A stretch of 64,000 nucleotides of DNA from Saccharum officinarum. Taxonomy: Eukaryota; Streptophyta; Magnoliopsida; Poales; Poaceae. Position 1 is the stretch's first letter; every line of letters begins with the position of its first letter. Shown piece after piece: positions 46,643 to 57,500 of this stretch. The position numbers and the translations under genes are program-made. The stretch covers positions 99,006,701-99,070,700 of the forward strand of contig CM036159.1 in NCBI GenBank assembly GCA_020631735.1. Reading direction: 5' to 3'. The notes beneath the pieces were generated by a model. The model saw nothing but the letters and a program-made list of their open reading frames with translations, ran no database searches and was not told where the DNA came from.

Positions 46643-49600
46643 TGTAACGGATCAACGTAATTATACGAGATTAAGTAAGCCAATCTCCCACCGAGGCGGT
46701 TAATTTAACAAACTTAAACTCGTATAACTCGAGATTCCGTGAAATCACGAAGGATTTCAAACCAACCAACATACAACCAAGATCGTACTGATTTAGCAGC
46801 CACAGTTCACACGATACATAAAGTCGACCATAAGGTAAAATACATCGGAGTTCAGAAATAAAAGTTATTACAACATAGTTCAACATAAAGTAGCGGAAGC
46901 AAATAGTTTTACGCACACACCCTTAGTTCAATTACAGTGCCAGTAGATAGTCATGGTTCACAAAAGCAGTAGATAAGACAAACGGAACGACCTCTGCCCA
47001 AGGTCCTAGTTGTCACCCATCGCCGGATACAGACAGTTGGAGCAGTACCCGTAGTACATCTGACCATCTGCAACAACAATGGGAACAACGCCCTGAGTAC
47101 GAGAATGTACTCAGCTAGACTTACCCGTCATAAACCAGAAACAACATGACACCAAGGAGCATGCAAGGCTTTATATAGTGTACTGGCTTGACTCATTTGC
47201 GAAAGGCATAAGTTATTAGGAATAACTAATAATAAGTACTTTTAGCGTCATTTTATGATAACCTATTCATGCTAGGTAAGCACCTATTACTAAAACAATC
47301 ACTTGATTAACCATTAGCATCAAAGGTTACTATCTCATGTTTAGCATAATCAACCTTATCCACATAATCAACAGTGTTCCATCGTTAACTCTACGATGCC
47401 GTAGCTCGAGTCAAGTGCTCACTAACCGGGAGCGACGGCGATTCGAATCGAATTCCTATCCAGCTGGAGATTTATTCCTCACACAAACCATGCTTCCCCC
47501 GTCAGGGTCACGTAGATCACCAATGACACTTTCCAAGAAGCCGCGGGATAACAATCATGGATCGCACTACCCAGGGACCGCCCGACTGCCAGGGCGCACC
47601 TTGGGCTTACTCTTCGCGTCCCCGTACACTCCCTTCAACACCAGTCTGCCAACCCGAGTTTATCCCGGCTCGAAAAGTGTCGCTAGCTTCGCGGTCGAAA
47701 GGTACTTTATTCGGCCAGCTAAATGTGAGGCATGCGTTCAACATGACAAGAGGGACGAGCAACGATCGGTCCTTAATCGACACAGACAGAAAACTAACAG
47801 CACCCCAGAACCCTGTCTGGTTGCCTCCAACTTTTCCGTCCGGTCTCCAATTATTCACCAACACTTGGTTACTTATCAAGATTCACAAATACTGCTAACC
47901 ATAGCCAGGTATTCACCTATAACTCGCAGGTGACAGGAAATCACCTGGCTTCTACCGATCTAAGCATGGCTAAGCGATTTACTCGATCCTGACCTAATAA
48001 GGTAACATTATTCTGGTGGACAAGGATAGTAATGCAACAACGGTTTCACTCAACTCCTATAACTTTAATGCAACAATATATAACTATAAATCAGGTAAGT
48101 AAGAATAGCTTTTATAAAATAGGAGACTTATAATGCTCCGGGGCTTGCCTCTTTCGAACGAGCTAGGATGGTGGTCGACGCACTCTGGCAGCTCCTCGCT
48201 TGGCTCTTCCTCCTCGGGCACCTCCTGTGCCTGGGGCTCCTGCTGGTCCGTCCAAGCCTGCTCCTCCGGTACTGCTGCCTGCGAGTCCTCCTGCGATCCT
48301 GTATGATGCAAGTGCATAAGGGCATGTGAATGATGCATCGGAATATGATGGAATGATGAAGTGACATGAGATGCAGACGAGCACATGGAATGAGCAGTTA
48401 GTGCAAAACTTCATCTTCTACAAGGTAGTCCATGTCATCCAAGAACATGTATCCCAAGGTTTACTAAATTTGATTATACTAATTATCGTACACCTGACCC
48501 AAGCAAGTAACCTTAATTAACCAAACCTTACCACCCTAACTCACTCACAACATCAGCAAGACCTAGTGATGCTCCAAAGATACACCAAACATATTTTATT
48601 CTTCTTAATTTCTCATAAAGAATAATCATTTATTCCTTATTTAACTAGGGTTGTACTGCAACACCTATCTCTGGTGTAGATAAAAATCTACAAAAATTAC
48701 AGTAGAGTATTCTTACCCTAACTAAGCTATCATTAAATTTTCAAGGTAAATGGAACTGTAAAACTACTTATACAAAATAAACAAGTTAAGGCTTAAATGT
48801 GAGCATGAAATTGTTTTATACTAGGAAAAGTATCAAACAACAGATTCCCCATTTTTCCTAGGTTTCCAACAGTAAACTAATATGCTACAAAAATTTTCAT
48901 AAGCATGTTATATACAAATATTGCTTTCTACTAAAAATAACAAATATTAACAAATAAAGGCATTTGAACTACACTTCAAAAATTTCCCACAGAACATGCT
49001 TCACTAGCATTTTTCCTAGAAAGTATATCACTAAAGAAGATTAATTCAACAAGAATCACATTTTTCTCTTTATTAGTTTATTTACTACAATTTTTCTAAG
49101 ATAACAGCATATATAACAATTAAATAGAAATGTACAGTAAAGTGTCACAAAAATAACATGGAATATTTTTAAACTGTAGATCTATTCACAAGGAACATTT
49201 TAAAATTTATTTCCTGATTTTTGGAGCTATAATTATTGAGATAGAATTTTTGGAAGCTTTTTCAGATTTTCTGGAAATTCATTTCTTTAAAACGAAATTC
49301 AAAACCGGACTTAAATGCTACGCGCACCCCGCTGTGACACCCGAGACTGAAACACTGCGACAGACAGGCGGGGCCCATGCGCCAGACGGGCCCACCCGTC
49401 AGCCGGTGCCGGTCAGAGGCGGCGCGGACGGCCGTGATCTCGCCGCCGGCGAGTCCTCCGGCGACGGGGAGGGCACCAACGTGACCCTCTCAACGACGCG
49501 AACTCAGTGGTACCTAGTGGGTGGCCAGACGAGCTCGGCATAGAGCTCGCCGGCGAGCATGGCGGCTCGGCGGCACGGGACGCCGTCGGCCGGCCAGCTC

Positions 49601-50669
49601 CGACCGAGATAGGCCGTGCGGTGAGGTCGGTGAGATTCGCGATGCAAGCGCGGTGCTCGTGCGCTCGAGAAAAGGGCGAGAAATGGTGCGGAGGGGTGCG
49701 GTCCACGGAGCGGGTTACTCCGGTGAGCTTGGCCGGAACTCCGGCGAGGCATTACCGCGGGTGGAGGCCGAATCAGCGCGGGCCGAGGCGAGCACCGGGT
49801 GCGCGATGACGAGGCGCGGCGATGGCGAAGACGGAGGCGGATGCGGTGAGCCGGAGCGGAGGCTAGGGCGGTGGCGGAGCTCGGGAGCCGGCAATGGCGA
49901 AGGCGGAGCTCGGCGGCTGCTGCTGCGGGCGAGAATGGAGGGAGCAGCGAGGCGGACGAGCGCGCGGAGGGGGAGTAGGCGAGCGCGGACGTTGCGGGGC
50001 CACAGGGCGCGTGTCGCTCGGCTCGACGGCGTACGGACACGCGGCGGCCGAACGCTGCCGCGGCGCCACGACGCCATGCGCGGGCGCGCGCGCGCGCGGG
50101 CGAGCGGGAGGGGACGACGCGGACACGGGCCGGGCCGGCTTTGGCCGTGGGCCGAGAAGTGAGGGCGAAGCCCAGTAACGAAATTTCGATTTTTCTTTTT
50201 CCAAATATTTTCCAGATTTTACATTTCTGTTTGAAATTCAAATTTGAGGATGAAAACGAGGTTTTCAGAAATTTGTCCCAAAACAAAAGTTGTTCAAAAT
50301 TTTATTCTCTACAACTTTCATATAGAACATTTTTCCAAATTCCCAATAGATTTTAAATTTGAGATTTAAAGCTAATTTAAAAATCAAACTCATTTATTTA
50401 GAAAAATTTATAAAACAGAATTTGAGGAGAATTTGAATCCAAATTTTTGCTCCAATAATCAAGTTGGTTTATTCTAAATTATTTAAAATTGCTACTTCTA
50501 AAAAGTACACCAACTTTTTAACATTCATTTTAAATTTAGGGTTTCCATTTTATTGCTTTTCAAGTTATATTTGAAAAGGGCTACAAATCACAAAATGTTA
50601 AACATGCAATGATGTTGAATGCTTATGCTTTGAAATGATGATGCATGCTTAACACCCAGGGGTGTTACA
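46643..50669 (-). repeat. Gypsy E 3' LTR, about 4.0 kb
   Basis: Long even for this lineage. Internal structure: unique sequence, an AT-rich block (48500-49300), a very GC-rich block (49330-50170) with overlapping chance frames on both strands, then an AT-rich tail with gaaattcaaatttgagga-like words. No paired LTR is available, so the left boundary rests on the TGTAAC start and on the break in copia C. Confidence 0.72.
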
Positions 50670-50690
50670 GCCCTCCCCCCTTATAAGAAT
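50670..50690 (-). other. Gypsy E polypurine tract
   Basis: Minus strand TTATAAGGGGGGAGGGC next to the LTR end. Confidence 0.75.
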
Positions 50691-51155
50691 CTCGTCCCGA
50701 GATTTTGAGTTACGAACATTTATCGTAAAAATCTTTATAAGCAGTTTGAAGGTATTCTCCCGTTTCCCAAGAAGCATCGCTCTCGTCATGGTGACTCCAT
50801 TGAACCTTGTAGGTTGTGACCACTTTGTTCGAGTGACTCGGTCCTTGGTATCCAGGACTCGGACTGGTTGCTCGCGATATTCCAAATCTGTCTTGATCCG
50901 AATACCCTGAGGTTGTATTCTCTCCTCTGGAACACGTAGACACTTCTTCAATTGGATACGTGGAAGACGGGAAAGATCGAACTCATCTCTTCTGGTAGCT
51001 GTAACTTATATGCTACGGGCCCTTTTTCTCCAAAATCTGGTATGGCCCTATATATCTAGCAGACAGTTTCTTCTTGATTCCAAACCGTTTCTTTCTTCAT
51101 TGGGGTAACTTTAAATAGACATAGTCACCTACTTGGAATTCCAATGGTCTTCTTC
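50691..51155 (-). pseudogene. Gypsy E integrase C-terminal fragment
   Basis: Minus-strand pieces VGDYVYLKVTPMKK, GPVAYKLQLPEEM, VFHVS, KKCLRVPEERI and a chromodomain-like segment with RVTRTKW lie in different frames. This is the same integrase tail as in gypsy 1 and 2 but diverged. At least three one-base frame changes occur in 450 bp. Its N-terminal side is lost in the gap. Confidence 0.8.
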
Positions 51156-51255
51156 NNNNNNNNNNNNNNNNNNNNNNNNNNNNNNNNNNNNNNNNNNNNN
51201 NNNNNNNNNNNNNNNNNNNNNNNNNNNNNNNNNNNNNNNNNNNNNNNNNNNNNNN
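51156..51255. other. Assembly gap (100 N)
   Basis: Exactly 100 N between gypsy E pol and a MITE remnant. True gap length is unknown and probably several kb, because gypsy E and the end of copia C must be finished inside it. Confidence 0.95.
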
Positions 51256-51419
51256 AAAAACTAATTGGCACAGTTTTGTTGTACTTTGCGAGACGAATAT
51301 TTAAAGCATAATTAATCAATGTTTAGATAATTATTAGCAAATAAAAACAAAATTGCTACAGTAAAAAACAGTGATTCGGCCTGGGCCCCCCCTCCCTATT
51401 GGCCATCTAAACACGGCCC
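51256..51419. mobile_element. Tourist-like MITE remnant
   Basis: Contains aaactaattggcacagtttt, the ttgcgagacgaat word and a terminal ggccatctaaacacggccc, all related to the MITEs at 40859 and 53860. The left end is in the gap. Confidence 0.65.
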
Positions 51420-52175
51420 TAGTAGTAATAATGAGGTCAACGAGCAAGGCAGAAACGACTCGTCGATCGACCGACCTGCAGTGAAGGAGGGTCGCTGTTT
51501 GTGTCTCGCTTCGTCCACGGTACGGTTGGGTGTTGGGGGCCTCTTCACTGCGAGATGCGATGCGATGCGACGGTGGCAGACGCGACGTGAGAAAAGCTTT
51601 CGGTTAGCCCATATGGCTGCACGTACGTATGCCCGCCCGCCCGCCCGACGAAACCAAACTCTGATTCCAGCTCCGGCGCGGCCACAAAGCCGCTTTAATT
51701 TATAGCCTACCTTTTTCCGTTTCGCCGTTAGAACCGGCACGTTTTCGTCGTCGACGCTGATTTCAGCACGGGCCGGCAGCGGCAGGGCGGTCTGATCGTC
51801 TGAGTTCGCGGCGGCCGAAGCCGGACAGCCGACTGTGCCGACGGTGTGTCCCGCGGTTGCCGACGACGCGCGGGGCGTGGCGTCGTAGCAGGATGGGCGA
51901 CGCACGACGCCACGGCCCACCACGGGCGGCGCGTTTCGGCACGTTTCCGCCGCCGCGCGCGCGTGGAGTTGATGACGTGCGTGCAACCGCATCGCATCGC
52001 TGTGCGGGGCGTTGTTGGAGCGTCTTCTCGGAGGGCCGCACGTGAGAGAATTCCTTGCGTTGGCGGCCGGGCACGGCGGTGGAAGGGGGTGGGCGCTGGA
52101 CGGAGGCCTGATGGGCCGAATGGGTCGGACCCTACATACACTTCTGGGCTGAAGTGAGATCATGTACGTTTGTTT
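51420..52175. other. GC-rich intergenic stretch, no supported gene
   Basis: High GC from about 51480 to 52110, with open frames on both strands up to 255 codons. They are Arg/Pro/Ala-rich, overlap each other and contain no recognised domain, so they are probably chance frames. Short tandem words (gatgcgatgcgatgcga near 51555, gcccgcccgcccg near 51634). Confidence 0.5.
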
Positions 52176-53098
52176 GAAAAAAAGTCCATTTTACCTCCCT
52201 GAACCAGTTTTTCTCGCTAGACTTCAAAACTGGGTAAACCACCTCCCTCAACTTTTAAAACCGTTCATTTTACCTCCCTGACCTGATTATAGGTGGTTTC
52301 TTTTTTATTTATTTCTGCTAAATTTTAAAAAAATCATAGTGAATCACAGAAAAAATCATAAAATAGAAATCCAATTTTTTTGGACTCCACATGAGTAGAT
52401 CTACACAGTGAATATATATTATGGTATAATTTAGTACAAAGTCTTTGCTGTAGTTTTAGATCTATGCTTTTCTATAATTAATTCAAAGTTTGAGTTTCTA
52501 TAGTTCAATTGTGGTGAAATTTTTATTGTGGAATAATTATTATATTATTGAACTGTAGTTAAAATTTCATATTCATTAGATCATGTATAACTGAGTTATA
52601 GATTTATTTAGTTTTATGCTTGTTAAATAGTTTTAAAATAGTTAAAAGTGTGTAAAAATAGAAACAAGTATGAAATTTTTACTACAGTTAAAGCATACAA
52701 TAATTAGACCACCATAAAAATTTCACGACAATTAGACCAAAGAAATTGCAGCTATGAATTAATTACAGAAAATCATAGATCTAAAGCTACAGCAAAAACT
52801 TTGAACTAAAGCATACCATATTATATATTTACTGTGTAGATCTACTCATATGGAGTCCAACAAAATTGTATTTTCCATTTTATGATTTTTCTGTAATTTA
52901 CTATGATTTTTCAAATATTTAGCTAAAATAAATAAAAAAGAAAAGAACAAAACTGCCTTAGAAAACTACCTATAACAGGGCCAGGGAGATAAAATGAACA
53001 GTTTTAAAGTGGAGAGAGATGGTTTACCTGGTTTTTTTAGTTCGGGAGGAAAACTAAACTTCGACGATAGTTCAACGAGCTAAAATAGACTTTTTCCC
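52176..53098. mobile_element. Long-palindrome fold-back element (MULE-type MITE candidate)
   Basis: 923 bp that is an inverted repeat over most of its length. The left arm (gtccattttacctccctg..., 52184 on) matches the reverse complement of the right arm (...agctaaaatagactttttccc, to 53098). The inner arms also pair: tggactccacatgagtagatctacacagtg near 52380 with its complement near 52850. The loop lies near 52620-52640. Arms are about 450 bp and roughly 80 percent alike by eye. Flanks gtttgtttg and gttggtttc might be a degraded 9-bp duplication, which would fit Mutator-like elements; this is weak. No coding capacity. Confidence 0.75.
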
Positions 53099-53675
53099 GT
53101 TGGTTTCGTGTGTGCGTGCACAAGGTCCAGCTGATCGATCGGCTTGCCACTTCTAGCCCAGCAAACCTAATTACATTATGCGGGCCCATTCAGAAAGGAA
53201 CAGAGGCCCAGGGCGTTGGCGCAAACATATTTGATGGACTGGCTCGCGTTTCGCGTATTGTGGAATGGAATTGAACCAACAGAGTCCAATCCTGTTGAAA
53301 GTGAAAGTGCCGACGACGGGCGCATTGGTTCATTCTGGGGGTAGGTTCAGTTGAACATGGCCGGATTTCGTGGTGTGGAATGAACCGATTACCGGTTCTG
53401 CACTCTTCGGTGGTTGCACCGCGCCCAATTCTTAGAGTGGAGAGTGGACTAAAACTGTTCCTTGGTCCGATGCGTCACGTCTAAGAAGGGAAGGGGATGG
53501 TCGTCGTTGAGAACATTGACCCGGCCGCAGTTGCTGCAACAACTGTCAAACTTTTGGCTGCTCGATTCTCTGCTGCACGCGTCTGGTTCCTGACCCAAAA
53601 CCTCAACCCTGCCCACTGCCCGCAGCCCACCCCATGTGTTTTGAATTTTGAAGATTCCACGGTACGTAGGCTATA
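53099..53675. other. Intergenic, nothing recognised
   Basis: Mixed-composition sequence with no frame or repeat that I can support. A short minus-strand frame (53481-53690) has no recognisable content. Confidence 0.4.
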
Positions 53676-53793
53676 GGCCTGTTCAGTCATGTTTCGGTTT
53701 GTTCAGCTTATTCTCTTTCACAGAACACTATTAAATCAGTCGAAACCAGCCGGCTTTTCCACCAGCCGAACCAGCCCATAGCACTGAACAGAC
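53676..53793. mobile_element. Small MITE-like inverted repeat
   Basis: Ends ggcctgttcagt and actgaacagac are inverted repeats, with cggtttgttcagctt and gccgaaccagccc words inside that resemble a common grass MITE. No clear target duplication. Confidence 0.4.
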
Positions 53794-53859
53794 GCAGAGC
53801 ACTGCTCAGAAGAAATTATGAAATACAGGTCGCGTCAGCAAGACAAAAATTTCGTGTAA

Positions 53860-54098
53860 GCCCTTGTTTAGTTTTCCCAATTCTCCCTCAAATTCTACTA
53901 TGTAAAAAGAATGTCGGCAAATGCATGGAGTACTAAATGAAATCAAAAACTAATTGCACAGTTTTGTTGTACTTTGCGAGACGAACATTTTAAGCCTAGC
54001 TAATCAAAATTTAGATAAATTTTACCAAATACAAACGAAATGCTACAGGAATTTTGATAAAACGTTTTTCTCCCCTATTCTGTGAACTAAACGAGGCC
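53860..54098. mobile_element. Tourist-like MITE upstream of the methyltransferase gene
   Basis: Left end gcccttgtttagtt and right end gaactaaacgaggcc are inverted repeats. The interior has aaactaattgcacagttttg and ttgcgagacgaac, shared with the elements at 40859 and 51256. The left flank is taa; the right flank is caa, so the duplication is imperfect. Confidence 0.72.
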
Positions 54099-54392
54099 CA
54101 AAAAAAAAAAAGACAGATTTGATGGCCCTAATTAATTCCGGTTACGTCTGCACAATACGGCATCTCGTTGCGGTAGGCCGGTTCAAACTCGAAGCAACGC
54201 ATACGCATTCAATCGTGGTCGTGGTCCTCGACCTGGACGGTCCAGCTGTTCTGCGAGCGCACCTACCCCAGAAACCAGTCCGCGTTCGTTGCTAAGCTCG
54301 ATCGCCACTTGGATTGCTTTGCTTGTCGCCAAATTTAGTCGTCGTCTACCTACTACACTACTCTACTCTTGTAAGCCATCTCATTCTCACCA

Positions 54393-54400
54393 ATATATAT
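54393..54400 (+). promoter_or_regulatory. Candidate TATA box of the methyltransferase gene
   Basis: caatatatatccctctccct about 120 bp before the expected start codon, followed by a C/T-rich stretch, as common in plant core promoters. Confidence 0.45.
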
Positions 54401-54516
54401 CCCTCTCCCTACCGCTCCTCGGTTGATCACGTAGCATTAGCAGCAGGTCTCCCATCTCCCGTTGCTGCGTGCGGCGGGCCGAGTAGTCGCGCTTGACCGA
54501 ACTTGAACCGGCGGGG

Positions 54517-57500
54517 ATGGGGCGTTGGAGGAGCTCGTGGCGAAGGCGGGCGGGTGCGCGGTCATCGACGGCGGCTTCGCCACGCAGCTTGAGGCGCTCG
54601 GCGCCGACATCAACGACCCGCTCTGGAGCGCCGCCTGCCTCATCACCAGGCCGCACCTCGTCAAGGAGGTAACAGCCCTGGCCCCTGACTTGGACGCTGT
54701 TTATTATTGGTTTACATTGCAGACTTGCGAGTTGCGATGCAATCCAATCCCCAACAGATGCCATCTGATTACTGTGTTTCTGTTCGCCGCGGCCCGCGAG
54801 AAATAAACTATTGCTGCGCTAGCTGTGAATGTGAAGATACTGAGTTTGCGCGTGTTGCTGATGATATTTTTTTTGGGAGTTGGTGATTGTATCCTAGCAG
54901 TATTTTTCCTATTAAAAATCGATCTATATTACCGATACGCCAATACAGATATGGTGATACGGCATTTTCCAAAAAGGTACGCCGATACGGCAAGTATATA
55001 AATATACCAAAATCAGAATACATCTACTCATAATATTTTTCACTCTAGTAGAACAATCAACAAATAAAAATGGCAAAACATAGACACAAAGGTAGGTCAT
55101 CTGATAATGCATCAAAGATAGCATAATACTTGGTCTTACAAAGATTAAGACTTCAACGATTAGAGACAAATAGCTAGTGCCATATGAAGCATCTAAGACA
55201 GCATACTAGTATAGTACTTGATTTTATGGTTCTTACCGCACAATAATAAATATTACGGTTGTGTAAATGGGCCACCAAGCTGGACTGCTAAGATGACGAC
55301 TTCAATTTGGACGGTTATAGGCTGTGAAGTATCCGACAAGTATCGACGAAGTATCGAGATTTAATTAATTTATTTTTATTGGTGATATTATCTGATGCTT
55401 CTCCAATACGGTATGGGGGCGTATCAGGGTATCAGAGTATCGGATACGTATCGCGATACCGATACGCAACTTCGCGAAGTATTGGTGTATCCTAGGAAAT
55501 AAACTATTGCTGCGCTAGTTGTGAATGTGAAGATACTGAGTTTGCGCGGGAGTTGGTGATTGTATGCTGCCTGTCTTTTTCCTATTATAAAAAACGATCT
55601 ATATTACAAAAAAAAGTTAGTGAATCTATGGCTTGGGTAGGTCAAATGGATCAAATGGACAGAGTCAAAGGAAGGAATTGAATTTTTCTGGCTATTTGGT
55701 CCTGGGGATGGTGGTGACCGGTGACCAGCCCAAGAACAAAATCACCTTTCTTTCCTTTCTTCTTGGAAAGACAAACCTACATTTATATTTGTGGATACCA
55801 AACATTCCTTGTGCCTTTTTTAGTCTTAGGCAGTTAGGCTTCAGGTGCTTTACTCCTGTAAATGTGGCCATTGTTTAGTTGGGCACAATCTGTCATAAAA
55901 AATTCAGAATGGCTTCCTGTTGCATGGAAATTCCGGTTTTATCCAAATTTTTTGAAACGCCCACCGTTAGATACAGGGCAAACAAAGCCTACTGCTACCA
56001 ACCAGTGCATCTAGGACTGTCGACTGTTTCAGGACGATATACAAATGACTTAGTACTTGATGATGTACATTCTAGATCCTATCACTTCCTGTACGAAAAA
56101 TCTACAAACCATGTAGGCTGCCAAGCCAATGCAAAGTCTGTTGTCTTAATCAAGCAATAAATCAGGTGGGGATTTCCCCCGTTGAAGCCCTCAAAAAAAA
56201 GTCTCACGGAGTGAGTTTGGATACCTACATTATGGAACAAGAACAATGCAAGGAATTCAAACTTTTTGAACTGTCTCCGGCTATCCATTTTGACATCTTG
56301 CTATTTCACCTGTCCAGGTTCATATGCAGTATCTTGAAGCTGGTGCCGACATCATCATTTCATCGTCTTACCAGGTACTACTGGTTTCTTTTCATCTTCA
56401 GAGCTATAGACATTGACCAGATTCTGCAGTTCATGGTTGTTGCATGTTTAGAACTCAATAGAGATTCAAATGTTACTTATTCCATACACATTTCTTTACC
56501 TGCAGGCAACAATCCCGGGTTTCCTGGCTAGAGGAATGTCTGTTGCTGAGGCAGAAGATTTACTGCGAACAAGTGTAAAACTGGCCGTTGAAGCTCGAGA
56601 CGAATTCTGGAAGTCAGCACTGAGAAAGGCCAAGCCTATATACAACCGTGCTCTGGTTGCTGCATCCATCGGGAGCTATGGAGCCTATCTTGCTGATGGA
56701 TCAGAGTACAGGTAACACGACCACACGAACCATGAGACAGCATTATATTCGGTGCCATTTTTGTAATGATAGTTTCTTGTACATTCTAGAGACCTAAGTT
56801 GCACGGATACGGATACGTGTATCGGTATCGGACGGATACGGATACGCGGATACGGCAATTTCCCAAAAAATCCGATACGCGGATACGTTTACTATTTAAA
56901 AATAAAATAAAAATAATAATAATGCAGGTCTAAATTTAAAACTGCTAACAATAAAACGTTGCAAATATAGTAGTATCAAATTTAGGAAATTAATAAAAGA
57001 CATTTAGGCTTGCAATTCATGCACATGCAGCAGCAAGTTCATATAGGGGCTGACGGGTGGTCCCCGTCGATGGTCAGAGCAGGCTGCACTGCTCCGTGAG
57101 CCAATCGGCGGGCAGGCTTGCCTCTCCTCTCTGGCTTTGGTGAACCAGGTTCATGGAAAGAAAAGGGAGGGAGAGATAGAGGCTGCTGGCTGCCATGTGG
57201 GCACACCTCTGTCGTTTACCCCCTGCTCGAAGTTTCCACGCTCCTCCCGTCACAGCCTCTCCCGTCCAACTCCTTCCAGTTGCCCACTTCTTCTTCCCCT
57301 GCCCCACAGTCGCTCCTCCGGCCACAGCTCCCCTGCCGCTGCTCACCTCAAAGGACGACCGACCCAGAGGGTGCCGTACGGCGGCCGCCCTACCCCGGCA
57401 GAACCCCTCCTCAATCGCTATGTACCGAGCACGACAGGCAAGGCGGCGGCGTGGGAAGCAGGCAATCCCGAGCTCCAGCTCCGCGCTCTGTGCTCCGCGC

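Larger units (their letters stand above)
46643..51155 (-). mobile_element. Gypsy E: Ty3-gypsy element, minus strand, truncated by the gap
   Basis: Begins with a 4-kb LTR (46643-50669, TGTAACGGAT...GGTGTTACA), then a polypurine tract and the C-terminal end of a chromovirus integrase on the minus strand before the N run at 51156. It sits inside the right LTR of copia C. The rest of pol, gag and the second LTR are not in the window; the sequence past the gap is unrelated, so at least several kb are missing. Confidence 0.82.

Noticed and set aside
49504..50286. 260-codon minus-strand frame and 213-codon plus-strand frame in gypsy E LTR
   Set aside because: Arg/Ala/Pro-rich on both strands simultaneously, the mark of GC-rich non-coding DNA, and inside an LTR.
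51396..52163. 255-codon minus-strand frame in the intergenic GC-rich stretch
   Set aside because: No domain, no start context, competing frames on the other strand, low-complexity composition.
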